Source of the DNA: Candidatus Sulfopaludibacter sp. SbA3
Lineage (GTDB): Bacteria; Acidobacteriota; Terriglobia; Bryobacterales; Bryobacteraceae
Direction: 5' to 3'
Assembly (NCBI GenBank): GCA_945860645.1
Contig: CAMATG010000007.1
Location: 1 to 38,588 of the forward strand
DNA: 38,588 bases
In this document: positions 16,822-26,317 of the stretch, one piece after another
How positions within the stretch are numbered: the first letter of the stretch is position 1
Layout: each line of letters starts with the position of its first letter
Notes under the pieces: generated by a model
Databases searched by the model: none
The model's input: the letters and a program-made list of their open reading frames with translations, nothing else
Told to the model about the DNA's origin: nothing
Position numbers and translations under genes: made by a program

Positions 16822-19800
16822 ATGTCTCCCGTTCTTCTCGTCATCATCTGTCTCCTTATCTGGATCGGCATCGCCGTCGGCCTGGCCTATCTGATCGGCT
16901 TCACCGGATCGATGTTCTGGATCTTCATCGGCGTGATGAGCATCCTCGGCATCATCGGCGCCGGGGTCTATTTGTGGCTCCGTTCCAAGCAACCGGCCAA
17001 GCCCGGCACCAATAGCGGCGACCCCGAAATCGACGCCTTGTGCAAGGATGTCGACAACAAACTGGCCGTCGCCAAAACCGTCCAGGGCGCCAAGATCAAC
17101 AACCTGCCGCTGGTGTTCCTCATGGGCGAAAACGGCAGCGTGAAGACCACCACGCTGCTCAACAGCGGCTTGGAACCGGAACTTGTTTCCGGTCAGGTTT
17201 ATCAGGACACCAACGTCGTTCCCACCCGGCTGGCGAACGTTTTCCTCGCCCGCCAGACACTGTTCATGGACACCGCCGGTGGCTTCATGAACGATGGCAA
17301 CCGCTGGCAGCGCCTGGTCCGGCGCCTGGCTCCGGGGCAGTTGAAGAGCGTCGTCGGCGCCCAGGCGCAGGCGCCCCGCGCCGCCGTCGTCACCTTCGAT
17401 GGCGAGACGTTTTTCCGCCAGGGCGGCAACGAAGCGGCCACTGTCATTGCCCGCAAGTTGAACGAACGGCTTGTCGAAATCTCCGCCCAATTGGGCATTC
17501 GCGTCCCCGTCTACGTGCTGTTCACCCGCATGGACCGCATGCAGTTCTTCCTCGATTTCGTCCGCAACATCGGCAACGAAGAGGCTCTGCAGATCTTCGG
17601 ATGCACCCTGCCGCTGCCCGCCTTGGACGGCTCCGGCATTTATTCCGAAGACGAAACGCGCCGGATCACCGATCAGTACAGCCTGCTGACGCACTCCCTG
17701 TGCGACAAGCGACTGCTGTTCCTCCCCCGCGAAAATGACCCCACGAAACTCCCCGGTGCCTACGAATTTGCCCGTGAATTCACCAAATTGCGCCGGCCGC
17801 TGGTCCAGTTCCTGGTCGACCTCTGCAAGCCCAGCCAGCTGAAAACCTCGCCCTTTCTGCGCGGGTTCTACTTCTCCGGCGTCCGCCCGATTGTCATCGA
17901 CGATTCGGCCGGCCTCCAGGCCGCCCGCCAGCAGCACGCACCGGCTATCGATGCCGGCCAGGGGGGCGCCACCAAGATCTTCAAACTCGGTCCCGGCGGC
18001 ACCATGGGACAGAACAATCCCAGCTTCACGCCCCAGGTCGGCGCCACGCGCAAAGTCCCGCAGTGGACCTTCCTCGGCCGGCTGTTCAACGACGTCATTC
18101 TGGCCGATCACGAAGCCCAAAGCGCCTCCAGTGCCAGCACCAAAACGTCGATGGCGCAGCGCATCCTGCTCGGCGCCGCCGCGGGCCTTTCGCTGATTGC
18201 TCTCACCGCGTTCACAGTCAGTTTCTTCAACAACCGGACGCTGGAAAATGATGCGTTGGAAGCCGCGCGCGGTATCGCCAGCGTCAACATTACTGACCCC
18301 AACGCCCTCGTCGACAAAGCGTCGCTCGAGAAGCTTGAAACACTGCGCCAGACGCTCCAGAACCTGGATCAGTACAAGGTGGATGGCGCGCCGTACAAGC
18401 TCCGCATGGGCCTCTATTCCGGCAACGACATGTATCCGCACGTCAAGGAAATCTGGTGCCAGAAGTTCAACCAGACCCTCCTCGGGCCCACCCATGGCGG
18501 ACTGCAGCGCATGCTGAAGGGCCTGCCTTCGTCGCCGCAACCCACCGACGATTACGGCACCTATTTCAGCGCCCTGCGAACCTATCTGACGATCACCGTC
18601 TATCCGGACAAGTCCACCAAGGACATCACCGCCGCGGCGCTCTACAACGCCTGGTCGGCCGGCCGCGACGTCAGCGACCGCGCCCAGATCGCCCGCGCGC
18701 AGTTCGACTTCTACGCCGATTATCTGCGCAACTCCGGCGGCTGCCCGCTGCCCTTCGACGCCGAAGCCGGCACCCGCGGCCGTCGCTTCCTGGCGCAGTT
18801 CTCCGGCGTCGATAGTATCTATCAATCGATGCTCGCCTCGGCCAACAAGGCCAACAAGCCCGTCAACTACAACCGCGATATCAAGAACTCGAAAGAGATC
18901 ATCGTCAACGATAAGGACGTCGCCGGCGCCTTCACCAAGGAAGGCTTCGGCACCATGTCGGGCTATATCAAGAACCCCGACCCCTTCTTCGGCGGCGACA
19001 AATGGGTACTCTGCGGCGAAACGTCCAACGCCAAGGACACCGCCCGCACCAGCTGCGACAACGGCGCCGGGTCCATCGACCGTACCAACCTCGCCAAGAA
19101 CCTGACCGACCGCTACACGGCCGACTACATCCGCTCCTGGCGCGGCTACTTCCGCAACTCCACATTCGTGAAGTACAAGGACCTCGAAGACGCTACCGCC
19201 AAGCTCGATCAAATCGTCTCCAACGACACGCCGCTGATGGCGCTCTTCTGGCTCGCCACCCGCAACGTGGCCGTCGAGAACGACAAGATCAAGCTGGCCT
19301 TCCAGCCAATTATGGAAGTGGTGCCGCCGCCGGCCACCGTCCAGAAGTACATCTACGCCGAGAAGAACGGCGTCTACATCGACTCGCTGGCCAAGCTCCA
19401 GAAGGCGCTCTCCGACGCCGTACCCAATCTGAAAACCGATCCCAATGCGGCCAACAAACCCATCGACGCCGCCGGCGATTCGCGCATGCAGGTGAAAGCC
19501 GTGGCGCGGAGCTTCAACCCGGACCCCGATGGCCAGGTGGACCAGATGGCGTTCAAAATCCTGGAGGATCCCATTATTCAGGTGGACCGTTTCCTGAAGG
19601 GCATGGGCAAGGATGAACTCAATGCCAAAGGCGCCGGATTCTGCAACCAGAAGTTTGCCGGCCTGCGCGGCAAGTTCCCCTTCAACCCCGCCGCTAAAGT
19701 CGACGCCACGCTCGACGATGTCGTCAAAGTGTTCCACCCGGGCGATGGCGCCATCTGGGCCTTCATCGACAACGACTTGAAAAAATATGTGAAGAAGGAT

Positions 19801-20328
19801 GGCGGAAAGTGGGTGGGCGTCAACGCCGACAACATCCAGATCAACCCGGCCTTCCTTGCCTTCGCCAACCAGGCGCAGCGCTTCTCCGACATGGTCTTCC
19901 CCGGCGGCTCGCAGCAGCCGAAGATGGTCTACACGTTGACGCCGTTGAAGTCCGACGTCGTCACCGGTAGTTCGCTGACCATCGACGGACAAACCCAGCA
20001 GTTCGGCGCCTCCGGCGGCGGGAAACAGTTCAACTGGCCCGGAAACCAGCAGGGTGTTCGCGGCAGCGTGAAACTAGTGGGCGGCACTGCCTTCGACGTC
20101 GAAGCGCAGTCCGGCATCTGGGGCATCTACCGCTTCATCTACGCGGCCGATCGGGTCACGCCCACCGGCGGCGGCCAGAGCATCGAGTGGATTGTCCGCC
20201 AGGGCAAAGCGGCTAAGCCCATGATCATCGGCGACAAAGAAGCCAGCTACAAATTTGAGGTGAATGTGCCGATCTTCTCTCGTGAATTCAACCAGGCGCT
20301 GCAGTGCGTGCCGCTGGTGGCAAAGTGA
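16822..20328 (+). CDS. tssM: TssM/IcmF-like type VI secretion inner-membrane protein
   Basis: 1168 aa; two N-terminal TM helices, P-loop region LVFLMGENGSVKTTTLLNSGLE, FMDTAGGFM, PVYVLFTRMDRMQFF, PFLRGFYFSGVRP, then a third TM (ILLGAAAGLSLIALTAFTVSFF) and a long C-terminal region. Confidence 0.93.
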   Translation: MSPVLLVIICLLIWIGIAVGLAYLIGFTGSMFWIFIGVMSILGIIGAGVYLWLRSKQPAKPGTNSGDPEIDALCKDVDNKLAVAKTVQGAKINNLPLVFLMGENGSVKTTTLLNSGLEPELVSGQVYQDTNVVPTRLANVFLARQTLFMDTAGGFMNDGNRWQRLVRRLAPGQLKSVVGAQAQAPRAAVVTFDGETFFRQGGNEAATVIARKLNERLVEISAQLGIRVPVYVLFTRMDRMQFFLDFVRNIGNEEALQIFGCTLPLPALDGSGIYSEDETRRITDQYSLLTHSLCDKRLLFLPRENDPTKLPGAYEFAREFTKLRRPLVQFLVDLCKPSQLKTSPFLRGFYFSGVRPIVIDDSAGLQAARQQHAPAIDAGQGGATKIFKLGPGGTMGQNNPSFTPQVGATRKVPQWTFLGRLFNDVILADHEAQSASSASTKTSMAQRILLGAAAGLSLIALTAFTVSFFNNRTLENDALEAARGIASVNITDPNALVDKASLEKLETLRQTLQNLDQYKVDGAPYKLRMGLYSGNDMYPHVKEIWCQKFNQTLLGPTHGGLQRMLKGLPSSPQPTDDYGTYFSALRTYLTITVYPDKSTKDITAAALYNAWSAGRDVSDRAQIARAQFDFYADYLRNSGGCPLPFDAEAGTRGRRFLAQFSGVDSIYQSMLASANKANKPVNYNRDIKNSKEIIVNDKDVAGAFTKEGFGTMSGYIKNPDPFFGGDKWVLCGETSNAKDTARTSCDNGAGSIDRTNLAKNLTDRYTADYIRSWRGYFRNSTFVKYKDLEDATAKLDQIVSNDTPLMALFWLATRNVAVENDKIKLAFQPIMEVVPPPATVQKYIYAEKNGVYIDSLAKLQKALSDAVPNLKTDPNAANKPIDAAGDSRMQVKAVARSFNPDPDGQVDQMAFKILEDPIIQVDRFLKGMGKDELNAKGAGFCNQKFAGLRGKFPFNPAAKVDATLDDVVKVFHPGDGAIWAFIDNDLKKYVKKDGGKWVGVNADNIQINPAFLAFANQAQRFSDMVFPGGSQQPKMVYTLTPLKSDVVTGSSLTIDGQTQQFGASGGGKQFNWPGNQQGVRGSVKLVGGTAFDVEAQSGIWGIYRFIYAADRVTPTGGGQSIEWIVRQGKAAKPMIIGDKEASYKFEVNVPIFSREFNQALQCVPLVAK

Positions 20329-20382
20329 GGCTGGCGCCAGAAACGCTCAGCGCGATGATACTATGAGACTTCGGACCTCCTG

Positions 20383-21585
20383 ATGCAGCTCCCTGCGCGG
20401 ATTGGCAAATACGAATTGCAGGAATTCCTCGGCGGTGGCATGTCACATGTCTATCGCTCGCAGGACACGGTGCTTGGCCGCACTGTTGCCGTGAAAATTC
20501 TCACGGAACAGGGCTGCTCTGACGCTGAAGCGAAAGCTCGCTTCCTGCAGGAGGCCCGCGTGGCTTCCAGCATCGTTCATGAAAACATCATGAACGTCTT
20601 TGATTTCGGCGAAGAGGGCGGCAAGCCCTATATCGTCATGGAGTTTCTCCGCGGGGAGAATCTGCGTGACGCCATTCGCAACGGCCGCGCCGGCGACATC
20701 CGGAACCGGCTACGCCTGGCGGTGCAGACCGCCAAGGCGCTCGACTACATTCACCAGAAAAAGATCATCCATCGCGACATTAAGCCGGAGAATCTGCAAG
20801 TGGATTCCACCGGCAGGATTAAATTGATGGACTTCGGTATCGCCAAAGCCGAAGGGATGCAACTCACCCGCGCTGGTTTCACCTTGGGCACGCCCTATTA
20901 CATGGCGCCGGAGCAGGTGCTGGGCCAGCAAGTGACGCATCTGGTGGACGTCTATTCCTTCGGCATTTTGCTGTTTGAGATGCTGTGCGGCAACAAGCCG
21001 ATCAGCGGCGACACGATCGAGAAGATTTTCAACAAGATCCTCTATGAACCGCTCGATATGGCGCCGTTACAGGCGGCAGGCGTCGATCCAGAAGTGCTGC
21101 GGATCGTCTCCAAGTGCACGGCCAAACAGCCGCAGGACCGCTATCAGAAGCTGTTTGACACCGCCGTCGACATCGAACGGTATCTGGGCGTCCAAAGCGC
21201 TTCGCGCATGGTGACCACCAGCATGCCCACCATGGGCTCCATGCAGCCGCAGAATCAGCCGTCGCAAACGCCCACATCGGCCACGCGTCCGCCAGCCCAA
21301 ACCGGCTACACCCAGCAGACCCCGCCGCAGACGCAGCAACGGCCAACAACCACCAGCCAGCAACCCGGCAATCAACCCGTCGGGCAAACCGGCTGGCCCC
21401 CCACCCAGCAGACCGGCGCGCGGCCCAATATCAGTGGCACGCAGCAGGTGCCGGAGGGCCTCCCGGGCTTCGTGAAAATCCTCCCGGCTGCTTTACAGAA
21501 CCAAACCGGGGTCATGATTCTCGTCGCGGTTGCCGTTCTGCTCTTCATGGCCGCTATTTATTTTGTGATTAGCTTAGTATCCTAA
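20383..21585 (+). CDS. Ser/Thr protein kinase, tail-anchored by a C-terminal TM
   Basis: 400 aa; GKYELQEFLGGGMSHVYRSQD, VAVKIL, HRDIKPEN, MDFGIAK; Q/T/P-rich linker and C-term MILVAVAVLLFMAAIYFVISLVS. Confidence 0.95.
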   Translation: MQLPARIGKYELQEFLGGGMSHVYRSQDTVLGRTVAVKILTEQGCSDAEAKARFLQEARVASSIVHENIMNVFDFGEEGGKPYIVMEFLRGENLRDAIRNGRAGDIRNRLRLAVQTAKALDYIHQKKIIHRDIKPENLQVDSTGRIKLMDFGIAKAEGMQLTRAGFTLGTPYYMAPEQVLGQQVTHLVDVYSFGILLFEMLCGNKPISGDTIEKIFNKILYEPLDMAPLQAAGVDPEVLRIVSKCTAKQPQDRYQKLFDTAVDIERYLGVQSASRMVTTSMPTMGSMQPQNQPSQTPTSATRPPAQTGYTQQTPPQTQQRPTTTSQQPGNQPVGQTGWPPTQQTGARPNISGTQQVPEGLPGFVKILPAALQNQTGVMILVAVAVLLFMAAIYFVISLVS

Positions 21586-21591
21586 TTGCTC

Positions 21592-23241
21592 ATGCAACTT
21601 CCCGCGCGGTTCGGAAAATACGAGCTGCAGGAGTTCCTCGGCGGTGGAATGTCTCACGTCTACCGCGCCGTGGACACTGTGATCGGGCGTGCGGTAGCGG
21701 TGAAAATCCTCACCCCGGACGCTGCTCTCGATAGCGAGGCCAAGGAGCGCTTCCTGCACGAAGCGCGCATCTCGGGCGCCATCCAGCACGACCATATCGT
21801 CACCATTCACGACTACGGCGAAGAGCAGGGCCTGCCCTACATCGTCATGGAGCACCTGCGCGGCGGAGACCTGCGCGATGCCCTCCGCAAAGGCACAGCG
21901 GGCGACGTGATGAATCGCCTCCGCATTGCCGCCGAAATGGCCGCCGCGTTGGAGTACGTTCATTCGCGCGGCGTCATCCACCGGGATATCAAGCCGGAAA
22001 ACGTGTTCCTGGAGGCCTCCGGCCGCTCCAAGCTGATGGACTTCGGCATCTCCAAGGCCGCCGGGTTCAACCTCACCAAGGCCGGCAACACCATGGGCAC
22101 GCCGTTCTACATGTCGCCGGAACAGGTGATGGGCGTCAACATTACGCCGTTGGTCGACGTGTATTCCTACGGCATCGTACTGTACGAAATGTTCACCGGT
22201 GAACGCCTCGTCACCGGCGACAGTATGGAACGCCTGTTCTACGCCATCCTGCACGAAAATCCGAACCCGTCGAAACTCCAGAACGCGGGCCTGCCCCCGG
22301 CCCTGTGCGATTTGATCGTACGCTGCACGGCAAAGAAGCCGGAAGAACGAATCCAAGGGTTTGGCCAGGTACGCCAGGCGTTGGCAAAAATCATCGCGGA
22401 GCCCGGCGGCGGCGCGGCGGCGCCGGTCACGCCCCCAGCGAAAGCCAGCTCCGGCTCCTCGATGGGCCTGATTGCGGCCGCGGTAGTCGGTTTGGTTGTC
22501 ATTGGCGGCGCTCTCTACATGTTCCTGGGCGGGAAATCGGCGACGCCCCCAACACCGAAGTCCTCCGGTCCGGCCGCCACCCTGGCAGCCAAAGGCGGCA
22601 ACATGGCGCTCGTACCCGCCGGCGAGTTCCTGTTTGGCTCCTCGCGGTCGCCGGTGAAACTGCCCGCCTTCTACATGGACAACACCGAAGTCAGCAACAA
22701 GGCCTATCGCGAGTTCGCCAGCGCGGCGAGCCACGCACTGCCGGATGGCTTCGCCGCCGAAGCCCCCACGCTCCCGGTTACCAACATCGGCTATCCCGAT
22801 GCCAAAGAGTTCTGCGCCTGGGCCGGCAAGCGCCTGCCCGACGAGCGCGAGTGGGAGAAGGCCGCGCGCGGCGCCGATGGCCGCAACTACCCGTGGGGCA
22901 ACAACGAAACGGCAGCCAACGCCAACGTCGGCAACAAAGGCCCAGCCCCGGTCGAAAGTTTTGAATCCGGCGCCAGCCCCTACAAGCTGTTGAACATGAC
23001 CGGCAACGTCTGGGAATGGGTAGACCATCCGCACACGCCCAGCGCCCAGGCCATCGCCAGTTTCGGTAAGCTCATGAAACCAGCGCCCACAGCCAGCGAG
23101 CCGTGGCATTACATCAAGGGCGGAGCCTTCGACCGTACTCTGGCCGAAGGCGTAACCTATGAGTGGTCCAGCGTCCCGGGGCGCTTTACCAGTCCCACCA
23201 TTGGCTTCCGCTGCGCCATGGACGTGCCAGAGGCAAAGTAA
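21592..23241 (+). CDS. Ser/Thr protein kinase - TM - FGE/SUMF1-like (formylglycine-generating enzyme fold) fusion
   Basis: Kinase motifs AVAVKIL, HRDIKPEN, MDFGISK; TM SMGLIAAAVVGLVVIGGALYMFLG; then NMALVPAGEFLFGS...DNTEVSNKAYREF...RLPDEREWEKAARG...NMTGNVWEWV...GFRCA. ATG at 21592 preferred over the TTG at 21586. Confidence 0.94.
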   Translation: MQLPARFGKYELQEFLGGGMSHVYRAVDTVIGRAVAVKILTPDAALDSEAKERFLHEARISGAIQHDHIVTIHDYGEEQGLPYIVMEHLRGGDLRDALRKGTAGDVMNRLRIAAEMAAALEYVHSRGVIHRDIKPENVFLEASGRSKLMDFGISKAAGFNLTKAGNTMGTPFYMSPEQVMGVNITPLVDVYSYGIVLYEMFTGERLVTGDSMERLFYAILHENPNPSKLQNAGLPPALCDLIVRCTAKKPEERIQGFGQVRQALAKIIAEPGGGAAAPVTPPAKASSGSSMGLIAAAVVGLVVIGGALYMFLGGKSATPPTPKSSGPAATLAAKGGNMALVPAGEFLFGSSRSPVKLPAFYMDNTEVSNKAYREFASAASHALPDGFAAEAPTLPVTNIGYPDAKEFCAWAGKRLPDEREWEKAARGADGRNYPWGNNETAANANVGNKGPAPVESFESGASPYKLLNMTGNVWEWVDHPHTPSAQAIASFGKLMKPAPTASEPWHYIKGGAFDRTLAEGVTYEWSSVPGRFTSPTIGFRCAMDVPEAK

Positions 23242-23277
23242 GCGGCGGGGCATCGCCCGCCGCCCGAATCGCCCCTA

Positions 23278-24690
23278 CTAGGCGGAGCGGCCCAATCCGC
23301 ATTCCGCGTGAATGGCCTTCACTGCCCGCTCCAGCCCATCCCGGCTCACCACCAGATTGATGGTCAATTCGCTCGAGCCCTGCGCAATGGCGATGATGCT
23401 GATCCCTTCTTTGGAAACCGCGGTGAACACGCGCCCCGCCAACCCGGGCACGCCGCGCATCCCCTCACCCACTACGGCCAGCAGCCCGACGTTCTCGTCG
23501 ATCTCAAACGGCTTGATGTAGCCGTGCTGAATTTCCAGCGCCAGCGCCTCTTCCAGGCCCTTCAAAACGACGGGCAGCTCGTCCTTCCGCACCAGGAAGC
23601 AGAAGCTCTGCCGGTACGACGAACTCGACAGCGTCAGCACTTCGGCGTTCACGATGTCCAACGCGTCCAGCGCCCGCGCCATCACACGCGTCCCGCTGAT
23701 CGCCGCCGACGCCGGCTCCACCGACACCAGGGCCACATTCGCCATCGACGTCACCGCCCGCGCCCCGCGCGGCTCATCGTCGCGCAACGCCGGCACGATA
23801 TGCGTCCCCGGCGCGGCCAGGTTGAAGGAGTTCTTGCTCCACACCGGAATCTTCTTTTCCACCAACGGCGCCAGCGTCCGCGGATGCAGCACCTTCGCCC
23901 CGTTATAGGCCAGCTCCGCCGCCTCCGCGTAGGTCACTTCATCCAGCACGCGCGCGTCCTTCACCAGCCGCGGATCGGCCGTCATAATGCCATCGACGTC
24001 GGTCCAGATCCACAACTCCTCGGCATCGATGGCGCTCGCCAGAATCGACGCGGAAAAATCGGACCCTCCCCGCCCCAACGTCGTCGGCTTGCCATCGGCC
24101 GTCGCGCCGTTGAAACCCGTCATCACCGCAATCTTGCCGGCATCGAGCAGAGGCACAATCACCTCCGCCGCCCGCGCCCGCGTCGCGCTCATGATCGGCG
24201 TCGCGTTGCCAAACACGGAGTCGGTCACAACAACCTGCGCCGCGTTCACCGACTCGGCCGGGGTCCCGGCTTCCGTCAGGTACGCCGCAATAATCAACGC
24301 CGTCAGCCGCTCGCCAATCGCCACCGCTTCGTCCACCGACCGCGGCGGCCGGTCACCCAGCAGCAACATGCCCTGCGCGATCCGCTCAAATTCACCAACC
24401 AGAACCCCAATGCCCGCCACCACCGCGTCCGGCGCCGCCAGCAACTCGCGCGCCGTCGTCTCGTGGCGATCACGCAACCCGGCGACATTCGCATCCACCG
24501 CCGCCCGGTTCCCGTTCTCCGCCTGCCGCAGCGTCTCCAGCAGCAGATCAGTCACCTTGGACATCGCCGAAACCACAATCGCCACCGGCCGATTAGCTCT
24601 CTCGGCGGCCGTAATCCCAGCCGAGACACGGATCCGGTCGGCACTCCCCATGGACGTGCCGCCGAACTTCATCACGATCGAATTGCTCAA
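23278..24690 (-). CDS. lysC: Aspartate kinase
   Basis: 470 aa; KFGGTSMGSADRIR, VTGFNGATADGKPTTLGRGGSDFSASILASAIDAEELWIWTDVDGIMTADPRLV; two C-terminal ACT-like regions. Start TTG 24690 (or ATG 24672). Confidence 0.95.
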   Translation of the reverse strand: MSNSIVMKFGGTSMGSADRIRVSAGITAAERANRPVAIVVSAMSKVTDLLLETLRQAENGNRAAVDANVAGLRDRHETTARELLAAPDAVVAGIGVLVGEFERIAQGMLLLGDRPPRSVDEAVAIGERLTALIIAAYLTEAGTPAESVNAAQVVVTDSVFGNATPIMSATRARAAEVIVPLLDAGKIAVMTGFNGATADGKPTTLGRGGSDFSASILASAIDAEELWIWTDVDGIMTADPRLVKDARVLDEVTYAEAAELAYNGAKVLHPRTLAPLVEKKIPVWSKNSFNLAAPGTHIVPALRDDEPRGARAVTSMANVALVSVEPASAAISGTRVMARALDALDIVNAEVLTLSSSSYRQSFCFLVRKDELPVVLKGLEEALALEIQHGYIKPFEIDENVGLLAVVGEGMRGVPGLAGRVFTAVSKEGISIIAIAQGSSELTINLVVSRDGLERAVKAIHAECGLGRSA

Positions 24691-25355
24691 CTCGTTACTC
24701 CCTTTCCATTCGAAGTCTTTTCACGCACAATGCGCAGCACGGCCAGAATCACGCCCTCTTCGTCCAGCGCGCTCGTGTCCAGGTAGGTTGCGTCCTCAGC
24801 CTGCCGTAACGGAGAATCGGCGCGCGTGGCGTCGCGGTCGTCCCGTTCGCGAATATCCCGCAGCACCGGTTCGTAATCGCCGCCCAACTCCTCCACCCGC
24901 CGCCGCGCCCGCACCTCCGGGCTCGCGTCCAGATAGATCTTCACCTGCGCCCGCGGGTAGACCACCGTCCCGATATCCCGCCCTTCCATCACCACGCTCG
25001 CCTCCGCCGCGTACTCCTGCTGCTTCAGCACCAACTCCCGCCGCACGCCCGGAATCGCCGACACCCGCGAGGCCGCCTGCGAAACCACCGGCTGCCGAAT
25101 CTCCGTCGTCACATCCCGGCCGTTCAACGTAACCCGCCCGCCCGTCAACAAAATCTCCGCGCTCTCAGCCAGTGGCACCAGCTTGTGATCGTCGCTCGGG
25201 TCAATCCCGTTCTCCACCGCCCAAAGCGCTACCGCCCGATACATCGCCCCGCTGTCGACGTGCAAGAAACCCATCCGCTCCGCCACGGCCTTGGCCACGG
25301 TGCTCTTCCCCGCCCCGGCCGGCCCGTCAATTGCCACGATGATTCGTTTTTCCAT
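24687..25355 (-). CDS. cmk: Cytidylate kinase
   Basis: 222 aa; MEKRIIVAIDGPAGAGKSTVAKAVAERMGFLHVDSGAMYRAVALWA; VVMEGRDIGTVVYPRAQVKIYLDASPEVRARRR. Confidence 0.95.
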   Translation of the reverse strand: MEKRIIVAIDGPAGAGKSTVAKAVAERMGFLHVDSGAMYRAVALWAVENGIDPSDDHKLVPLAESAEILLTGGRVTLNGRDVTTEIRQPVVSQAASRVSAIPGVRRELVLKQQEYAAEASVVMEGRDIGTVVYPRAQVKIYLDASPEVRARRRVEELGGDYEPVLRDIRERDDRDATRADSPLRQAEDATYLDTSALDEEGVILAVLRIVREKTSNGKGVTS

Positions 25356-25363
25356 GTGGGTGC

Positions 25364-25744
25364 CTACTCGCCGCTCCCACGCAAAGGGTTCACCGCGAAG
25401 ACAAACTCCTCCACCGGCTTGCCACCTACCAAATGTTCGTCCACAATCCGGTCGGCCACTTCCTTGGTCACCGAGTGATACCAGGTGCCCTCCGGATAGA
25501 CCACCGCGATCGGGCCCTGCTCGCACACGCGCAAACAGTTCGCCTTCGTGCGGAACGCGCAGTTGTCGCCGGCCATCAAACCCGCCCCGGCGATGCGCTT
25601 CTTCAAGTGCTCCCAAACCTCGTTGGACTCCTCCTTCCCCGCACACTTCGGCTTCGTCTGATCGGCGCAGAGGAAGATATGTCGGGTCAGCTTACCAATC
25701 CCGAGATTGGCGGCCACGGTCGGCAATGAGGTTGGATCGTTCAT
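25364..25744 (-). CDS. (2Fe-2S) thioredoxin-like ferredoxin
   Basis: 126 aa; HIFLCADQTKPKCAGKEESNEVWEHLKKRI...AFRTKANCLRVCEQGPIAVVYPEGTWYHSVT; conserved Cys pattern. Confidence 0.9.
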   Translation of the reverse strand: MNDPTSLPTVAANLGIGKLTRHIFLCADQTKPKCAGKEESNEVWEHLKKRIAGAGLMAGDNCAFRTKANCLRVCEQGPIAVVYPEGTWYHSVTKEVADRIVDEHLVGGKPVEEFVFAVNPLRGSGE

Positions 25745-25800
25745 GGGAGAATGTGGGGAGAGCGTTGCGCATCGGTGCGCACACTCTCTATTCTGACAAA

Positions 25801-26211
25801 GTGCCCCTACGGCTCGCACCCAAAGCCTTCGACGCGATTGTGGAACGCGCCGTCGCCAATATTCCCGGCCGCTTCCGCGCCCGCATGCGCAATCTCGTCA
25901 TCGTCGTGCAACCCGTCGGGCCGTCGCCAGACCTGCTCGGCCTCTACGAAGGCCGGCCGGTAACCGAGCGTTCCGCCTCCGACCCCATGCTCGAAGGGCC
26001 CGATCGCATCCGGATTTTTCAGCGCCCCCACGAAGAGATGGCGCGCAATGCGGCCGAGCTCGAACGCATCGTCACCGATACCGTTTGGCACGAAATCGGC
26101 CACTATTTCGGCCTGTCGGAACGCGAAATCCACGCCGCCGAAGACCGTCGCGAACGCCTCCGCCCCCTGCGTCAGGCAGCCCGGCTTGCCAAATCCACCC
26201 GGAACAGGTAG
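25801..26211 (+). CDS. Zincin-like metallopeptidase family protein (HExxHxxG)
   Basis: FDAIVERAVANIPGRFRARMRNLVIVVQ...IVTDTVWHEIGHYFGLSEREI. Start uncertain: GTG 25801 avoids overlapping the divergent ferredoxin; ATG 25726 and GTG 25753 are alternatives. Confidence 0.8.
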   Translation: MPLRLAPKAFDAIVERAVANIPGRFRARMRNLVIVVQPVGPSPDLLGLYEGRPVTERSASDPMLEGPDRIRIFQRPHEEMARNAAELERIVTDTVWHEIGHYFGLSEREIHAAEDRRERLRPLRQAARLAKSTRNR

Positions 26212-26317
26212 ACTTAATAGTTGCGGACTGGTTCCGCACGCGCTTAGGGTGTGCATTACCCCCCTCCTGCCCCCCGTAAGTAACAAGAATCCAATAGAAC
26301 ACCTGAAGAGGTTAGCG

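Noticed and set aside
16816-19992. 1058-aa minus-strand ORF opposite tssM
   Set aside because: The plus strand encodes an unmistakable TssM/IcmF; the antisense frame is a GC-bias shadow ORF with no recognisable motifs.
23308-24786. 492-aa plus-strand His/Arg-rich ORF
   Set aside because: Antisense to the clear aspartate kinase; composition mirrors codon bias.
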